Shown here piece by piece: positions 44,042-53,019 of a stretch of DNA of 64,000 nt. The translations under genes and the position numbers were made by a program. The notes under the pieces are model-generated. The model made no database searches, was not told where the DNA came from, and worked only from the letters and a program-made list of their open reading frames with translations. Origin of the DNA: Metapseudomonas boanensis (GTDB lineage Bacteria > Pseudomonadota > Gammaproteobacteria > Pseudomonadales > Pseudomonadaceae); NCBI RefSeq assembly GCF_018704125.1, contig NZ_JAGTIS010000001.1, forward strand, positions 803,457 to 867,456, written 5' to 3'. How positions within the stretch are numbered: the stretch's first letter is position 1; the number at the start of each line of letters is the position of its first letter.

Positions 44042-45067
44042 TTACTGCAGGTGTTTCTTCAGCTCTTCGGAGGCTTGTTGCATGGCCGAACGGGTGCCGG
44101 GCACGTTGGCCAGAACGTTGAGCAGGCCAAAGTCATGGATCATCCCGTTGTAGCGCACTGACGTCACCGGCACGCCGGCGGCGTCCAGCTTGCGGGCGTA
44201 GGCTTCGCCTTCGTCACGTAGCACGTCGAACTCCGCAGTCTGCACCAGGGCCGGTGGCAAGCCTTTCAGTTGCTCCACCGATGCTTGCAGCGGTGAGGCA
44301 TAGATCTCGGCGCGCTGGCGCGGATCGGTGGTGTAGTTATTCCAGAACCATTGCATCAGGCTCTTGCTGAGGAAGTGGCCGTCGGCGAACTGGTTGTACG
44401 ACGCGTTGTTGAAGTTGGCGTCGGTCACCGGCCAGAGCAGTGCCTGGAAGCGGATCTTCGGCGTGCCCTTGTCCTTGGCCATCAGGCTGACCACTGCCGC
44501 CATATTGCCGCCCACGCTGTTGCCAGCCACGGCCAGGCGCTTGCCGTCGACACCGATCTCCTGACCGTGCTCGGCCACCCACTTGGTCGCTGCATAGGCC
44601 TGGTTGATGGCCGTCGGATACTTGGCCTCGGGGGAGGGCGTGTAGTTGACGTACACCGCCACCGCACCGGATCCGGCCACCAGGTCACGAATCAGGCGTT
44701 CGTGGGTCGGGTAGTCACCCAGTACCCAGCCACCACCGTGGAAGAACATGAAGACCGGCAAGGTACCTTTGGCGCCTGCGGGGCGGACGATGGTCAGGTC
44801 GATTTGCTGGCCATCGGCGGTGATGGCCTTCTGGCTGACATCGGCCTTGGGCAGTTCCAGCTTGACGCCTGCCTGGGCACCCACCAGCACGGCACGGGCG
44901 TCCTTCGGCGCCAGGGTCTCCAGCGGCTTCCCGCCGCCTGCGGCCAGGGCCTCGAGGAAAGCCTGGGTGTTGCGTTCGACGCCTGGGCTACCGGCGGCGA
45001 AAGCGCTGCCCACGGAAAGAGCGAGCAGGCTACCGGCGAGAATCGTGCTGATCGGTTTCATCTTCAT
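44042..45067 (-). CDS. Exported alpha/beta hydrolase (HSL-type esterase)
   Basis: A 341-residue carboxylester hydrolase with a signal peptide (MKMKPISTILAGSLLALSVG, ending AFA-AGSPG). The oxyanion motif is FFHGGGWVLGDY; the nucleophile elbow is AVAGNSVGGNMAAVV, with Val in place of the usual Ala; the Asp is in AEFDVLRDEGE and the His in GMIHDFGLLN. It probably hydrolyses short-chain esters in the periplasm. It lies between efp and ohr, on the same strand as ohr; the insertion of an esterase here is not a general feature of the locus. Confidence 0.92.
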   Translation of the reverse strand: MKMKPISTILAGSLLALSVGSAFAAGSPGVERNTQAFLEALAAGGGKPLETLAPKDARAVLVGAQAGVKLELPKADVSQKAITADGQQIDLTIVRPAGAKGTLPVFMFFHGGGWVLGDYPTHERLIRDLVAGSGAVAVYVNYTPSPEAKYPTAINQAYAATKWVAEHGQEIGVDGKRLAVAGNSVGGNMAAVVSLMAKDKGTPKIRFQALLWPVTDANFNNASYNQFADGHFLSKSLMQWFWNNYTTDPRQRAEIYASPLQASVEQLKGLPPALVQTAEFDVLRDEGEAYARKLDAAGVPVTSVRYNGMIHDFGLLNVLANVPGTRSAMQQASEELKKHLQ

Positions 45068-45092
45068 GTTCCTCCAGTTGGGTGGGCTGGGT

Positions 45093-45521
45093 TCAGACGG
45101 TGACGTTCAGACGGACGTCGATGTTGCCGCGAGTGGCGTTCGAGTACGGACAGACCTGGTGAGCGGCGGCTACCAGTTCTTCCGCGGCGGCGCGGTCAAG
45201 GCCCGGCAAGTCTATGTTGAGTTCCACTTCCAGGCCGAATCCGCCGGGGATCTGGCCGATTCCGACCTTGCCGGTGATGGAGGCGTCGGCCGGGATCTGG
45301 CGCTTGTTCTGACTGGCAACGAACTTCAGGGCACCGATGAAGCAGGCTGAATAGCCGGCTGCGAACAGTTGCTCGGGGTTGGTGGCTTCACCGCCCAGGC
45401 CGCCGAGTTCGCGGGGGGTGGTCAGTTTCACGTCGAGGAATCCATCGGAAGAAATAGCCCGTCCGTCACGGCCGCCGGTGGCAGTCGCGGTGGCGGTGTA
45501 CAGCGCTTTGATGGTTTGCAT
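45093..45521 (-). CDS. ohr: Ohr, organic hydroperoxide reductase
   Basis: A 142-residue OsmC/Ohr-family thiol peroxidase that reduces organic peroxides. The peroxidatic Cys60 is in [12 protein letters not shown] and the resolving Cys124 in [13 protein letters not shown]. The linked Arg is in PRELGG. Its regulator OhrR is encoded nearby in the same direction. The 144-bp region between the genes contains an inverted operator. Confidence 0.96.
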   Translation of the reverse strand: MQTIKALYTATATATGGRDGRAISSDGFLDVKLTTPRELGGLGGEATNPEQLFAAGYSACFIGALKFVASQNKRQIPADASITGKVGIGQIPGGFGLEVELNIDLPGLDRAAAEELVAAAHQVCPYSNATRGNIDVRLNVTV

Positions 45522-45554
45522 GTCGAAGTCTCCAGGTGGTTTGCTTGATAAAAA

Positions 45555-45612
45555 CTTGTGCGCTAAGTAAATGCGTTAACGTAAATTAGTGCGAATAAAC
45601 TTAGTGCGCAAG
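45555..45612. promoter_or_regulatory. Candidate OhrR operator pair in the ohr promoter
   Basis: CTTGTGCGCTAAG (45555-45567) and CTTAGTGCGCAAG (45600-45612) are inverted copies with two mismatches; the region in between has ATTAGTGCGAATA as a third partial match. A further copy, TTTAGCGCGCAAG, lies upstream of ohrR at 46146-46158. Confidence 0.6.
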
Positions 45613-45665
45613 ATAAAATTTAGAGAATTTCGAAATAAGCCTATGCAGATTCTGGAATGAGTAGG

Positions 45666-46115
45666 TCAGACGGCCTTTTGCAGGCTGTTACGCAGGGCGA
45701 CGAGTTCGGATTTGAGGCTGCCAAGCTCATCCAGGCCCAGCTCCGTTGCCGTCAGGATGCACGCGGGAACGCGCTTCGCCTGCTCCTGCATGGCCCGGCC
45801 CTTGTCGGTCAGACGCAGTTCCACCACGCGCTCGTCCTTGGTGCTGCGGGTGCGCGTGAGCAGTCCCTCGGCTTCCAGGCGCTTGAGCAGGGGCGTAAGC
45901 GAGCCGGGGTCGGTGAGCAATCGGGTGCTGATTTCGCCAACGGTAATGCCGTCACGTTCCCAGAGCACCATCATCGCGAGGTATTGCGGGTAGGTCAGGC
46001 CGAGTTCCTGAAGCAACGGCTTGTAGACCTTGGTCATCATCAGCGACGTGGAATACAGGGCGAAGCACAGCTGGTTGTCGAGCAGCAGTTCTTTACAGGT
46101 TTCGTTGGTGGCCAT
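45666..46115 (-). CDS. ohrR: OhrR, MarR-family organic-peroxide sensor repressor
   Basis: A 149-residue MarR-type repressor. The reactive sensor Cys17 is in LLLDNQLCFALYSTS, the OhrR hallmark; oxidation by organic peroxides releases it from DNA. The winged helix includes DGITVGEISTRLLTDPGSLT and RTRSTKDERVVELRLTDKG. ATG 46115 gives the usual N-terminus. It probably represses both ohr and itself, since the same 13-bp motif occurs in both promoters. Confidence 0.95.
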   Translation of the reverse strand: MATNETCKELLLDNQLCFALYSTSLMMTKVYKPLLQELGLTYPQYLAMMVLWERDGITVGEISTRLLTDPGSLTPLLKRLEAEGLLTRTRSTKDERVVELRLTDKGRAMQEQAKRVPACILTATELGLDELGSLKSELVALRNSLQKAV

Positions 46116-46145
46116 GGCTGTCTCCGGGCAGTGGAATGTCACTAA

Positions 46146-46158
46146 TTTAGCGCGCAAG
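46146..46158 (-). promoter_or_regulatory. Candidate OhrR site upstream of ohrR
   Basis: TTTAGCGCGCAAG matches the operator halves of the ohr promoter (CTTAGTGCGCAAG) at 11 of 13 positions. It lies 31 bp upstream of the ohrR start. Confidence 0.5.
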
Positions 46159-46282
46159 TCTTTCGCGGGCAAAATTCATGAGGGGCAGTGGCCGGCTGGG
46201 GCAACCGGCCAGCTGGAGGCTTTCTTGCGAGAGGCGCCGAACAAGCCACACTTGCAAGACCGATAACAGCACGGAGAGCAGC

Positions 46283-46789
46283 ATGGAAAATCTGGAGAAC
46301 CCCTATCAGGCTCCTCAGGCGGAGCTGACGCTGAGCACAGCCGAACCATTGCTGGCGAGTCGCGGGACGCGCTTGGGGGCAGCGTTGATCGATGGTTTGA
46401 TCATGAGCCTGACGACCCTGCCAGTCGCTTTTTTCAGTGGTGCCTTCGAGGCGGCCAAGCAAGGTCTCGAACCGACGCTCGGCCAGCAGTTGTTGGGGTT
46501 GGTTGTGGGACTCGTCGCGTTTGTGCTGATCAATGGCCACTTCCTGAATCAGTATGGGCAGACGGTCGGCAAGCGCGTACTGAAAATCGCCATCATCGGC
46601 TTGCAGGGGGAGAAGCCCGAGCTGGCCGGGTTGATCGTCAAGCGTTACCTGATCTGGTGGCTGGTGGCATACATCCCATTGGTGGGCGCTTTGCTGGTGC
46701 TGGTGAACTACCTGTTCATCTTCCGCGGTGACCGGCGCTGCCTGCACGACCTCACGGCGGGGACGCGGGTCGTACAGCTACCGGGTTGA
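46283..46789 (+). CDS. RDD-family membrane protein
   Basis: A 168-residue inner-membrane protein. The N-terminal NPYQAPQAEL motif is often seen in front of the RDD domain. Three membrane helices with the RDD-type signature (RGTRLGAALIDGLI) at the first, GQTVGKRVLKIAII before the second, and a last segment RYLIWWLVAYIPLVG. Function unknown; some RDD proteins are ion antiporters. Divergent from ohrR and convergent with the LysR gene, with which it abuts (46789/46790). Confidence 0.88.
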   Translation: MENLENPYQAPQAELTLSTAEPLLASRGTRLGAALIDGLIMSLTTLPVAFFSGAFEAAKQGLEPTLGQQLLGLVVGLVAFVLINGHFLNQYGQTVGKRVLKIAIIGLQGEKPELAGLIVKRYLIWWLVAYIPLVGALLVLVNYLFIFRGDRRCLHDLTAGTRVVQLPG

Positions 46790-47746
46790 TCAACCTCGAC
46801 CCAGGCCGCTCTGCAGAGCCAGGTCCCAGGGCGGCACGGGGCCGAAACGGCTCTTCAGGAACTCCAGCAACAAACGGCTGCGCGAACTGGCCTCACCTTC
46901 CAGACGCAAGGCATAGATGCCGCTGGGTTCCGGAGGGGGCAGGCCGTTCTCGCAGAACAGCGGCACCAACTCGCCACGTACCAGGTAGTCGCTGATCAAC
47001 CAGGTGGGCAGGTGAGCGATGCCGAGGCCAGCGAGGGCGCTGAACAGCAGCGTTTCGGCGTTGTTTGCGGTCATGCGCATGCGTCCGGGGCGTATCGATT
47101 GGAGGCGCCCATCCACCTCGAAGCGCCATGCGTACGGCGGCGCCAGGGCGTCCCAGTCCAGCCCGTCGTGCTCGGGCAGTTCGCGCACACTGCGGGGAAT
47201 GCCGCGCCGCTTGAGGTAGTCCGGGCTAGCGCAGAGTACGCGCACCAGAGGCGCCAGTGGCGTGGCCACCAGGCGGGTATCCGCCAGCGGTCCGATGCGC
47301 AACACCAGATCCACCTGCCCAAGGTGCTCGCCTTCCATGTCGATGAAGCTGTCGATCAGCCGCAACTGCACATCCAGGCCGGGGTAGGTCACCAGGAACT
47401 CGGCAATGGCCGGAGCCAAGTGGCGGCGGCCGAACGGGGCCGGCGCATCTATGCGGATCAAACCTTCTGGCGCGCTGCTGAGTGACACCGCCTCGGCGCG
47501 GGCCAGGCGCAGTTCGGCGAGAATGCGCCTGGCCCGCTCGGCAAAAGCCAGGCCGGCGGGTGTTGCCCGTACCGCGTGGGTACTGCGGACGAACAGGCTG
47601 CTGCCCAGGGCCCGTTCCAAGGAGTCGATCCGTCGTGCCACTGCGGAAGGTGTTAGTGGATGGCGGCGTGCGGCGGCGGAAAAGCTGCCAGCGTCCATCA
47701 CATCAAGGAACAGTGCCAGCTGCTCGGTAAGGGCATCGGGATTCAT
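46790..47746 (-). CDS. LysR-family transcriptional regulator
   Basis: A 318-residue LysR regulator. N-terminal HTH with LALFLDVMDAGSFSAAARRH and LTPSAVARRIDSLERALGSS. The effector domain runs about 95-295 (LIRIDAPAPFGRRHLAPAIA and onward). ATG 47746 is preferred because the HTH then begins near residue 10. Probably regulates the divergent TSUP permease gene, 100 bp away. Confidence 0.92.
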   Translation of the reverse strand: MNPDALTEQLALFLDVMDAGSFSAAARRHPLTPSAVARRIDSLERALGSSLFVRSTHAVRATPAGLAFAERARRILAELRLARAEAVSLSSAPEGLIRIDAPAPFGRRHLAPAIAEFLVTYPGLDVQLRLIDSFIDMEGEHLGQVDLVLRIGPLADTRLVATPLAPLVRVLCASPDYLKRRGIPRSVRELPEHDGLDWDALAPPYAWRFEVDGRLQSIRPGRMRMTANNAETLLFSALAGLGIAHLPTWLISDYLVRGELVPLFCENGLPPPEPSGIYALRLEGEASSRSRLLLEFLKSRFGPVPPWDLALQSGLGRG

Positions 47747-47846
47747 AGGCTTGCCTTTGCGATATGTGCACAGCCATTTTGCGCCGCTGTGCGTTTCCGT
47801 GCCAGCCGGGGCTGCGTAGCATGCGCGGCAGCTCAATGGAGGCGTT

Positions 47847-48611
47847 ATGGATTTGCTGGCGATCGTGTTCAACCTGGTGCTTGGTGCGGCCCTCGGTACC
47901 CTGGGCGGGCTTTTTGGCATTGGCGGTGGGTTGATTGCCATTCCGGCGCTGGGCGTGCTGTTCGGCCTTGACCAGCAATTGGCCCAGGGAACCGCGCTGG
48001 TGATGGTGGTGCCGAATGTGCTGCTGGCGCTCTGGCGCTACCACCAACGCAACCGCATCGATGCGCGCTACGCGGGGCTGCTGGCAGCGACCGGCTTCGC
48101 CTGTGCCTGGCTGGCCTCGCTGTTTGCCGTACGCGTCGACGCGTCCAGTATGCGCCTGGCGTTCGTCGCCTTCCTGCTGGTGCTGGCTGCCTACAACGTT
48201 GCCAGGATGTTCATGGCCAAGACCGCAGCCAGCAGCGAATTGCGTCACCCCTGGCCCTGGCTGGGTGTGCTGGGCGGTGCGGCCGGTGCTGCGGGAGGAT
48301 TGTTCGGCGTGGGCGGTGCGGTGATTGCCACTCCGGTGCTGACCAGCGTGTTCGGTACCACACAGGTGGCGGCCCAAGGCCTTTCGCTGGCTCTGGCGGC
48401 CCCTAGTACCGCCGTGACCCTGGCGACTTATGGGCTGCACGATCATGTGAGCTGGGCAATGGGACTGCCCCTGGCAGCGGGTGGCCTGCTCAGCATCAGC
48501 TGGGGTGTGCGCCTGGCCCACGCCTTGCCGGAACGGGTGCTGCGCTCGCTGTTCTGTGCATTCCTGGTGCTGTGTGCGGCGTTGCTGTTGATGAAGCAGG
48601 CCGGGCCGTAG
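47847..48611 (+). CDS. TSUP-family (TauE/SafE) sulfite/organic anion permease
   Basis: A 254-residue membrane protein with eight predicted helices in two repeats; each begins with a GxxGGLFGIGGG-type motif, here GTLGGLFGIGGGLIAIPALG and GAAGGLFGVGGAVIATPVLT. Members export sulfite or related sulfur compounds. It is divergent from the LysR gene; convergent with another LysR gene. The substrate is unknown. Confidence 0.92.
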   Translation: MDLLAIVFNLVLGAALGTLGGLFGIGGGLIAIPALGVLFGLDQQLAQGTALVMVVPNVLLALWRYHQRNRIDARYAGLLAATGFACAWLASLFAVRVDASSMRLAFVAFLLVLAAYNVARMFMAKTAASSELRHPWPWLGVLGGAAGAAGGLFGVGGAVIATPVLTSVFGTTQVAAQGLSLALAAPSTAVTLATYGLHDHVSWAMGLPLAAGGLLSISWGVRLAHALPERVLRSLFCAFLVLCAALLLMKQAGP

Positions 48612-48659
48612 GCAGGTTGGTGCTGAGCTTGCGAAGCCCAACATCCCGCACCAACCTGC
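48612..48659. repeat. Long palindrome between TSUP gene and LysR gene
   Basis: Arms gcaggttggtgc and gcaccaacctgc are exact inverted copies with a loop containing gcttgcgaagc. Occupies the 3'-3' gap; could terminate both genes, though no T-run is present. Confidence 0.65.
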
Positions 48660-48672
48660 GGAGAGATCGCAG

Positions 48673-49524
48673 TTAGATCCTGAAACCTTCGACGATGTGC
48701 TCGGCAAGGGTTTCGGTGACCGGCGACTGGCTGCTCTGGTTGCGGACCAGCACGATGCTGCACATCGGTAGCTGGGGCAGGCCTTCGGCTTCGCCAAGGA
48801 TGCGCTGGTCGGGCGTGATCAGGCTTTGTAGTTGGGCTGTCACGGCGAGGCCTGCACTGACTACCGCCATGATCGCCGACAGGCTGGGGCTGGAGTAAGC
48901 GACCCGGTATTCGCGCTCGATGGCGTCCAGCGCATTGCAAGCCCAGGCACGACAGAAGCAATCGGTGTTGAACATGGCCAAGGGCATGGGGCGTTGCTCG
49001 TGGGGGCTGAAGCCGATCGCCTCGGCCCAGACGAAGCGTTCCTGGCGCAGCAGCTCGCCGATTTCGTTGCCCGGCTTGCGGGTGACGATGGTGAGGTCCA
49101 GGTCCTGGCGTTGCAGCAATTGCGACGAGGATTCGCAATGCACTTCCACCTGCACCAGCGGGTAGGACTGGGCGAAGCGCGAGAGGATGCCGGGCAGAAA
49201 ACGCATCACGTAGTCATCCGGCGTGCCGATGCGCACCGAGCCGACCATATGTGGCTGGCGCAGGGTGTTCATCACCTCGCCGTGCAGCTTCAGGATGCGC
49301 CGAGCGTAGCCCAGCAGGATCTGGCCCTCCGCGGTCAGTCGCACCTGGCGTCCGTCGCGCTCGAACACCGTGCGCTGCAGCACGTCTTCCTCCAGGCGCT
49401 TCATCTGCATGCTCACCGCCGATTGGGTGCGGTTGACCGCCTCGGCCGCGCGGGTGAAACCGCCGTTGTCGGCGATGGCGACGAAGGTGCGGAGCAGTTC
49501 GGTATCGATGGCGGGGTAACTCAT
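48673..49524 (-). CDS. LysR-family transcriptional regulator
   Basis: A 283-residue LysR regulator. HTH LLRTFVAIADNGGFTRAAEA with RTQSAVSMQMKRLEEDVLQR. The effector-binding domain starts at about 90 (VRIGTPDDYVMRFLPGILSR). Divergent from the DUF1127 gene, 97 bp away, which it probably regulates; this LysR-DUF1127-DUF3291 set recurs in other pseudomonads as far as I recall. Ligand unknown. Confidence 0.92.
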   Translation of the reverse strand: MSYPAIDTELLRTFVAIADNGGFTRAAEAVNRTQSAVSMQMKRLEEDVLQRTVFERDGRQVRLTAEGQILLGYARRILKLHGEVMNTLRQPHMVGSVRIGTPDDYVMRFLPGILSRFAQSYPLVQVEVHCESSSQLLQRQDLDLTIVTRKPGNEIGELLRQERFVWAEAIGFSPHEQRPMPLAMFNTDCFCRAWACNALDAIEREYRVAYSSPSLSAIMAVVSAGLAVTAQLQSLITPDQRILGEAEGLPQLPMCSIVLVRNQSSQSPVTETLAEHIVEGFRI

Positions 49525-49621
49525 ACATCAAATCCTGAGATGCAGTGCATCAGAAACATTCGTTGGATTGATCATAGGCCGGGCCTGAAACTAGCGCCAT
49601 CCCCGAACGGAGGGTTGCACG

Positions 49622-49861
49622 ATGAAAGGTCAATACGGTTTTGTCGGTACGCTGCATCAAGGTCAGGCCCTGGGTTCACCCAGCCGCGACAATCTGATCG
49701 AGCGGGCATGGAAGCAGGTCAAGCGCTGGAACCAATTGGCGCGGGAGCGCTATCAGCTGGCAACCTTGAGCGATGAAATGCTCAAGGACATCGGCCTGAC
49801 CCATAGCGATGTCATGCAAGAGAGCGAGCGGCCTTTCTGGGACGATCCGCTGAAGAAATGA
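49622..49861 (+). CDS. DUF1127 (YjiS-like) small protein
   Basis: A 79-residue protein. The C-terminal part has the DUF1127 motif: AWKQVKRWNQLARERYQLAT followed by LSDEMLKDIGLTHSDV, an Arg-rich helix and a short second helix. Members bind RNA or act in metabolism regulation in related bacteria. The gene is divergent from a LysR gene and precedes a DUF3291 protein by 37 bp. Confidence 0.88.
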   Translation: MKGQYGFVGTLHQGQALGSPSRDNLIERAWKQVKRWNQLARERYQLATLSDEMLKDIGLTHSDVMQESERPFWDDPLKK

Positions 49862-49898
49862 ACCGCCAACCCAACTCAAGGACAACAGGGAGTATCCG

Positions 49899-50399
49899 AT
49901 GTCGCAACACTATGAACTGGCCCAGGTGAACATCGCCTGGATGAAGGCGCCGCTGGACACGCCACAGATGGCCGATTTCGTCGCCAATCTGGAGCCCGTC
50001 AACGCCTTGGCCGAGGCTGCGGCGGGCTTCGTCTGGAGGTTGCAAGACGAAGGGGGCGATGCCACTGCCATTCGGCCATTTGGCGAGGATGTGCTAGTCA
50101 ATCTCTCGGTATGGAGGGATGTCGCCAGCCTCACCGAGTTCGTCTACAAGTCGGCCCACATCGAGATGCTCAAGCGGCGCAAGGAGTGGTTCGAACGGAC
50201 TGCCCATGCTCACCAGGTGCTTTGGTGGGTGCCACAGGGGCATCGTCCAGACGTGGCCGAGGCTGCCCACAAACTGGCTTTGCTGCGTGAGGCAGGGCCC
50301 ACGCCCGAAGCCTTCACCTTCCGCCAGACCTTCCTGGCTCCCGATCAATGGATGCCCGCCGGGCCCTTTTCGGCCAGTGGCGACTCAACCGGAAGTTGA
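49899..50399 (+). CDS. DUF3291 family protein
   Basis: A 166-residue protein with the DUF3291 N-terminus (YELAQVNIAWMKAPLDTPQM) and the central NLSVWRDVASLTEFVYKSAH. Predicted ferredoxin-like alpha/beta barrel of the antibiotic-biosynthesis-monooxygenase type. No cofactor is visible. Same strand as the DUF1127 gene, likely co-transcribed. Function unknown. Ends 46 bp before the YcaQ-like gene. Confidence 0.85.
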   Translation: MSQHYELAQVNIAWMKAPLDTPQMADFVANLEPVNALAEAAAGFVWRLQDEGGDATAIRPFGEDVLVNLSVWRDVASLTEFVYKSAHIEMLKRRKEWFERTAHAHQVLWWVPQGHRPDVAEAAHKLALLREAGPTPEAFTFRQTFLAPDQWMPAGPFSASGDSTGS

Positions 50400-50445
50400 T
50401 GCTACTTTGCTGTGAAGTGTCGGTATTTCACGGCAGGGAGCCCGC

Positions 50446-51666
50446 ATGACGCCATCGCTTTCCCAGGCAGAGGCCCGCCGCTTGACGCTCAGCGCCCAGG
50501 GTTTCGCCCGCATACCCCGTGGCATTGTCCGCCACCGTCAATTGCGGGCGCAGCTCGATGCATTGGGCGTTGTGCAGATCGACTCCGTTAACGCCCTGGT
50601 GCGTTCGCACTACTTGCCGGCCTTTTCGCGCCTGGGTCATTACGACCGAGACTTGCTGGATGACCTGGCCTGGGGCAAGGTCAGACACCGCGCGCTGTTC
50701 GAATACTGGGGGCACGAAGCGTCATTGCTGCCTCTGGATCTGTATCCACTGATGCGCTGGCGCATGGCACGCGCGGCCAATGGCCAGGGTATCTACCAGC
50801 AACTGGCGCGCTTCGGTTTCGAACAGCAGGGCGTGATTCAGCGTGTGCTGCAGGCTGTGCGCGAGCAGGGCGCCCTCGGTGCCGGGGCCTTGAGCACCCG
50901 CGCCGAGCGTGCCGGCCCCTGGTGGGACTGGAGCGCGGAAAAACATGCGCTGGAATGGCTGTTCGCTGCGGGTGAAGTCACGGTAGCGGGGCGACGGGGT
51001 TTCGAGCGCCTCTACGACCTGCCGGAGCGGGTAATCCCGAGCGAGTGGCTGAACCAACCCGAATTGCCCGAGGCCGAGGCTCAACGCCGCCTGTTGTTGC
51101 GCTCGGCCACGGCCCTTGGTGTGGCCACCGAGCGCGACCTACGCGACTACTATCGCCTGGAGACCGCGGATTGCCAGGCGCGGTTGGCCGAATTGGTGGA
51201 AGCGGGCGAGTTGCAGCAGGTTGAGGTGCAAGGATGGAGGCAGCCGGGTTATTGCCCTGGCGAGCTGAAGATCCCGCGCAAGGTGAAGGCCAGTGCCTTG
51301 CTCTCGCCGTTCGACTCGCTAATCTGGGAACGCGCGCGGACCGAGCGCCTGTTTGACTTCCACTATCGCCTGGAAATCTACACCCCTCAGCATAAGCGCC
51401 AGTTCGGCTACTACGTGTTGCCATTCCTGCATGACGAGCGCCTGGCGGCTCGCGTCGACCTGCGTGCCGAGCGCGCCCAGGATCGCCTGGCGGTGCATGC
51501 CTTGCACGAAGAAGAACAGGGGCTGGGCGAGGGCGGCCTGCTGGCCCTGGCGGAAAATCTGCGAAAGCTGGCGGATTGGCTTGGCCTGGCGGAAGTGGCG
51601 ATCACTTGTCGCCGCCCGGGCACTGTTCGCCTGCATGCTGCGCTGGGGCGCGTGGCGAACGGCTGA
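50446..51666 (+). CDS. YcaQ-like DNA crosslink repair glycosylase
   Basis: A 406-residue protein of the HTH_42/YcaQ family. YcaQ of E. coli unhooks interstrand DNA crosslinks and excises alkylated bases. The catalytic QxD motif is present as Gln44-Ile-Asp46 in GVVQIDSVNALVRSHY. Further signatures are YWGHEASLLPLDLYPLMRWR, several winged-helix units, and IWERARTERLFDFHYRLEIY. ATG 50446; weak ribosome site gcagggagcccgc. Single gene. Confidence 0.92.
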   Translation: MTPSLSQAEARRLTLSAQGFARIPRGIVRHRQLRAQLDALGVVQIDSVNALVRSHYLPAFSRLGHYDRDLLDDLAWGKVRHRALFEYWGHEASLLPLDLYPLMRWRMARAANGQGIYQQLARFGFEQQGVIQRVLQAVREQGALGAGALSTRAERAGPWWDWSAEKHALEWLFAAGEVTVAGRRGFERLYDLPERVIPSEWLNQPELPEAEAQRRLLLRSATALGVATERDLRDYYRLETADCQARLAELVEAGELQQVEVQGWRQPGYCPGELKIPRKVKASALLSPFDSLIWERARTERLFDFHYRLEIYTPQHKRQFGYYVLPFLHDERLAARVDLRAERAQDRLAVHALHEEEQGLGEGGLLALAENLRKLADWLGLAEVAITCRRPGTVRLHAALGRVANG

Positions 51667-51690
51667 TCCGTCGCCACGTGTTCACAGCTC

Positions 51691-53019
51691 TCAGAGTGTC
51701 AGTTTCAGCTTGCTGGTCAACGCCCCCGGCAGCAGCGTCGACCAGGTCTGGCGCTCGCCATAGGTGGCGTTGGAGAGGCGCAACTGCTGCTCCTGGGTCA
51801 GGGCCTCCAGATGCTCGCCGAGGAAACTGTAGAGACTGTCGTCGAAGCGCATGGTGCTGACCGGTGCCTGGATGCGTCCGTCCTCCACCCAGAACGTGGC
51901 GAAGCGGGTCATCCCGGTCATGCGCGCGGCGGGTACGTCGGACCAGTTCAGGTACCACAGGTTGCCGATGTAAAGGCCGGTGCCGAGAGCGTCCAGCGCC
52001 TGTTCCAGAGGGAGGGTGCCGGGAGCCACGGCCAGCGACTGAGGTGCCTCGTTGGCGTCGGCGCAGTTGACCGTCAAGCCGTACTCGCTTGCGCTGCGTG
52101 GGTAGACCAGCTGGCCCGTCAGGCGACCTTCGCGCAGCAGTGCAACGTCACTGCGCGGCGTGCCTTCCGGGCCGAATGCCGGGGCCATCGCGCCGGCCAC
52201 CCGCTCATCCAGGTCGAGTAGCGGGCTGAGTTGGGCACTGCCTTCCTGCAAGCGTTGCAGCGGACTTTCCTTGTTGGCCAGAGCGCGGGCGGAAAAACCG
52301 CCCCAGGCGAGCATACCGAGCACTTCATCGAGGGCTGCCGGAGCGAGGTAGGCACGGTACTCGCCGGGTTCCAGGGTGCGCAGCGGCTTGCCGAGGTGGT
52401 CCAGTTGCTGGCGAGCATCATTGACGCGGCGGGCGAACTCGTCCGGGCTCCACTCGGCACCCGCATAATCGGCTTTGACAGCCTGGCCGTTGGCGTGGAA
52501 CAGGCTCCAGTCGAAGTTGAAGTTATGCGCAACGTGCCAGCCAAAGGCGCCAAAGCTGTTGGCAAAGCCCCGATAGAGCGGGCCAGCGGCGTAGATGCCG
52601 ACCAGGTCCAGCCCGTTCGCCAAGGATTCCATTTGCGCCAGTACGTCGGTGCTGTCGGGCAACCGGGCTTCACCGAGAGTGCGACGCTGCCAGGCTGATC
52701 GTTCCAGTTGCAGGTAAGGATCCGGCGGCAGCTCGCTGACGGCCACTCGCAGTTGCACCAGGCCGTCGGCAAGCCGCTGGTGATCGGTGTCCAGATCGCC
52801 AGCGAGGGTAATGGCGAGTTCCGCGTGGCGCCCATCGCGGATCAGCTTCAAGCGGGCAACGGCCTGACGCACCCGGCCGGCCTGGCGCACTTGCGCGTGG
52901 TTGAGGCGGATGAATTCGGACTCCTCGGCGCTGTACCAGAGGGTGAAGTCTTCGCCGGCCTGCAACTGGGGGCCCAGGCTTCCGGCGAGGACGGTGAACA
53001 GGGATTCTGCGTGGCTCAT
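51691..53019 (-). CDS. TldD/PmbA-family protein (TldE/PmbA-like partner)
   Basis: A 442-residue protein of the TldD/PmbA family without a zinc-binding HExxxH. In TldD-TldE proteases this subunit is the non-catalytic partner. Family features include LNHAQVRQAGRV, the PGEYRAYLAPAALDEVLGML region and GNLWYLNWSDVPAARMTGMT near the C-terminus. From ATG 53019 it overlaps the stop codon of the upstream TldD-like gene, so the two are translated from one transcript. Probably forms the protease heterodimer with its neighbour; substrate unknown. Confidence 0.88.
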   Translation of the reverse strand: MSHAESLFTVLAGSLGPQLQAGEDFTLWYSAEESEFIRLNHAQVRQAGRVRQAVARLKLIRDGRHAELAITLAGDLDTDHQRLADGLVQLRVAVSELPPDPYLQLERSAWQRRTLGEARLPDSTDVLAQMESLANGLDLVGIYAAGPLYRGFANSFGAFGWHVAHNFNFDWSLFHANGQAVKADYAGAEWSPDEFARRVNDARQQLDHLGKPLRTLEPGEYRAYLAPAALDEVLGMLAWGGFSARALANKESPLQRLQEGSAQLSPLLDLDERVAGAMAPAFGPEGTPRSDVALLREGRLTGQLVYPRSASEYGLTVNCADANEAPQSLAVAPGTLPLEQALDALGTGLYIGNLWYLNWSDVPAARMTGMTRFATFWVEDGRIQAPVSTMRFDDSLYSFLGEHLEALTQEQQLRLSNATYGERQTWSTLLPGALTSKLKLTL

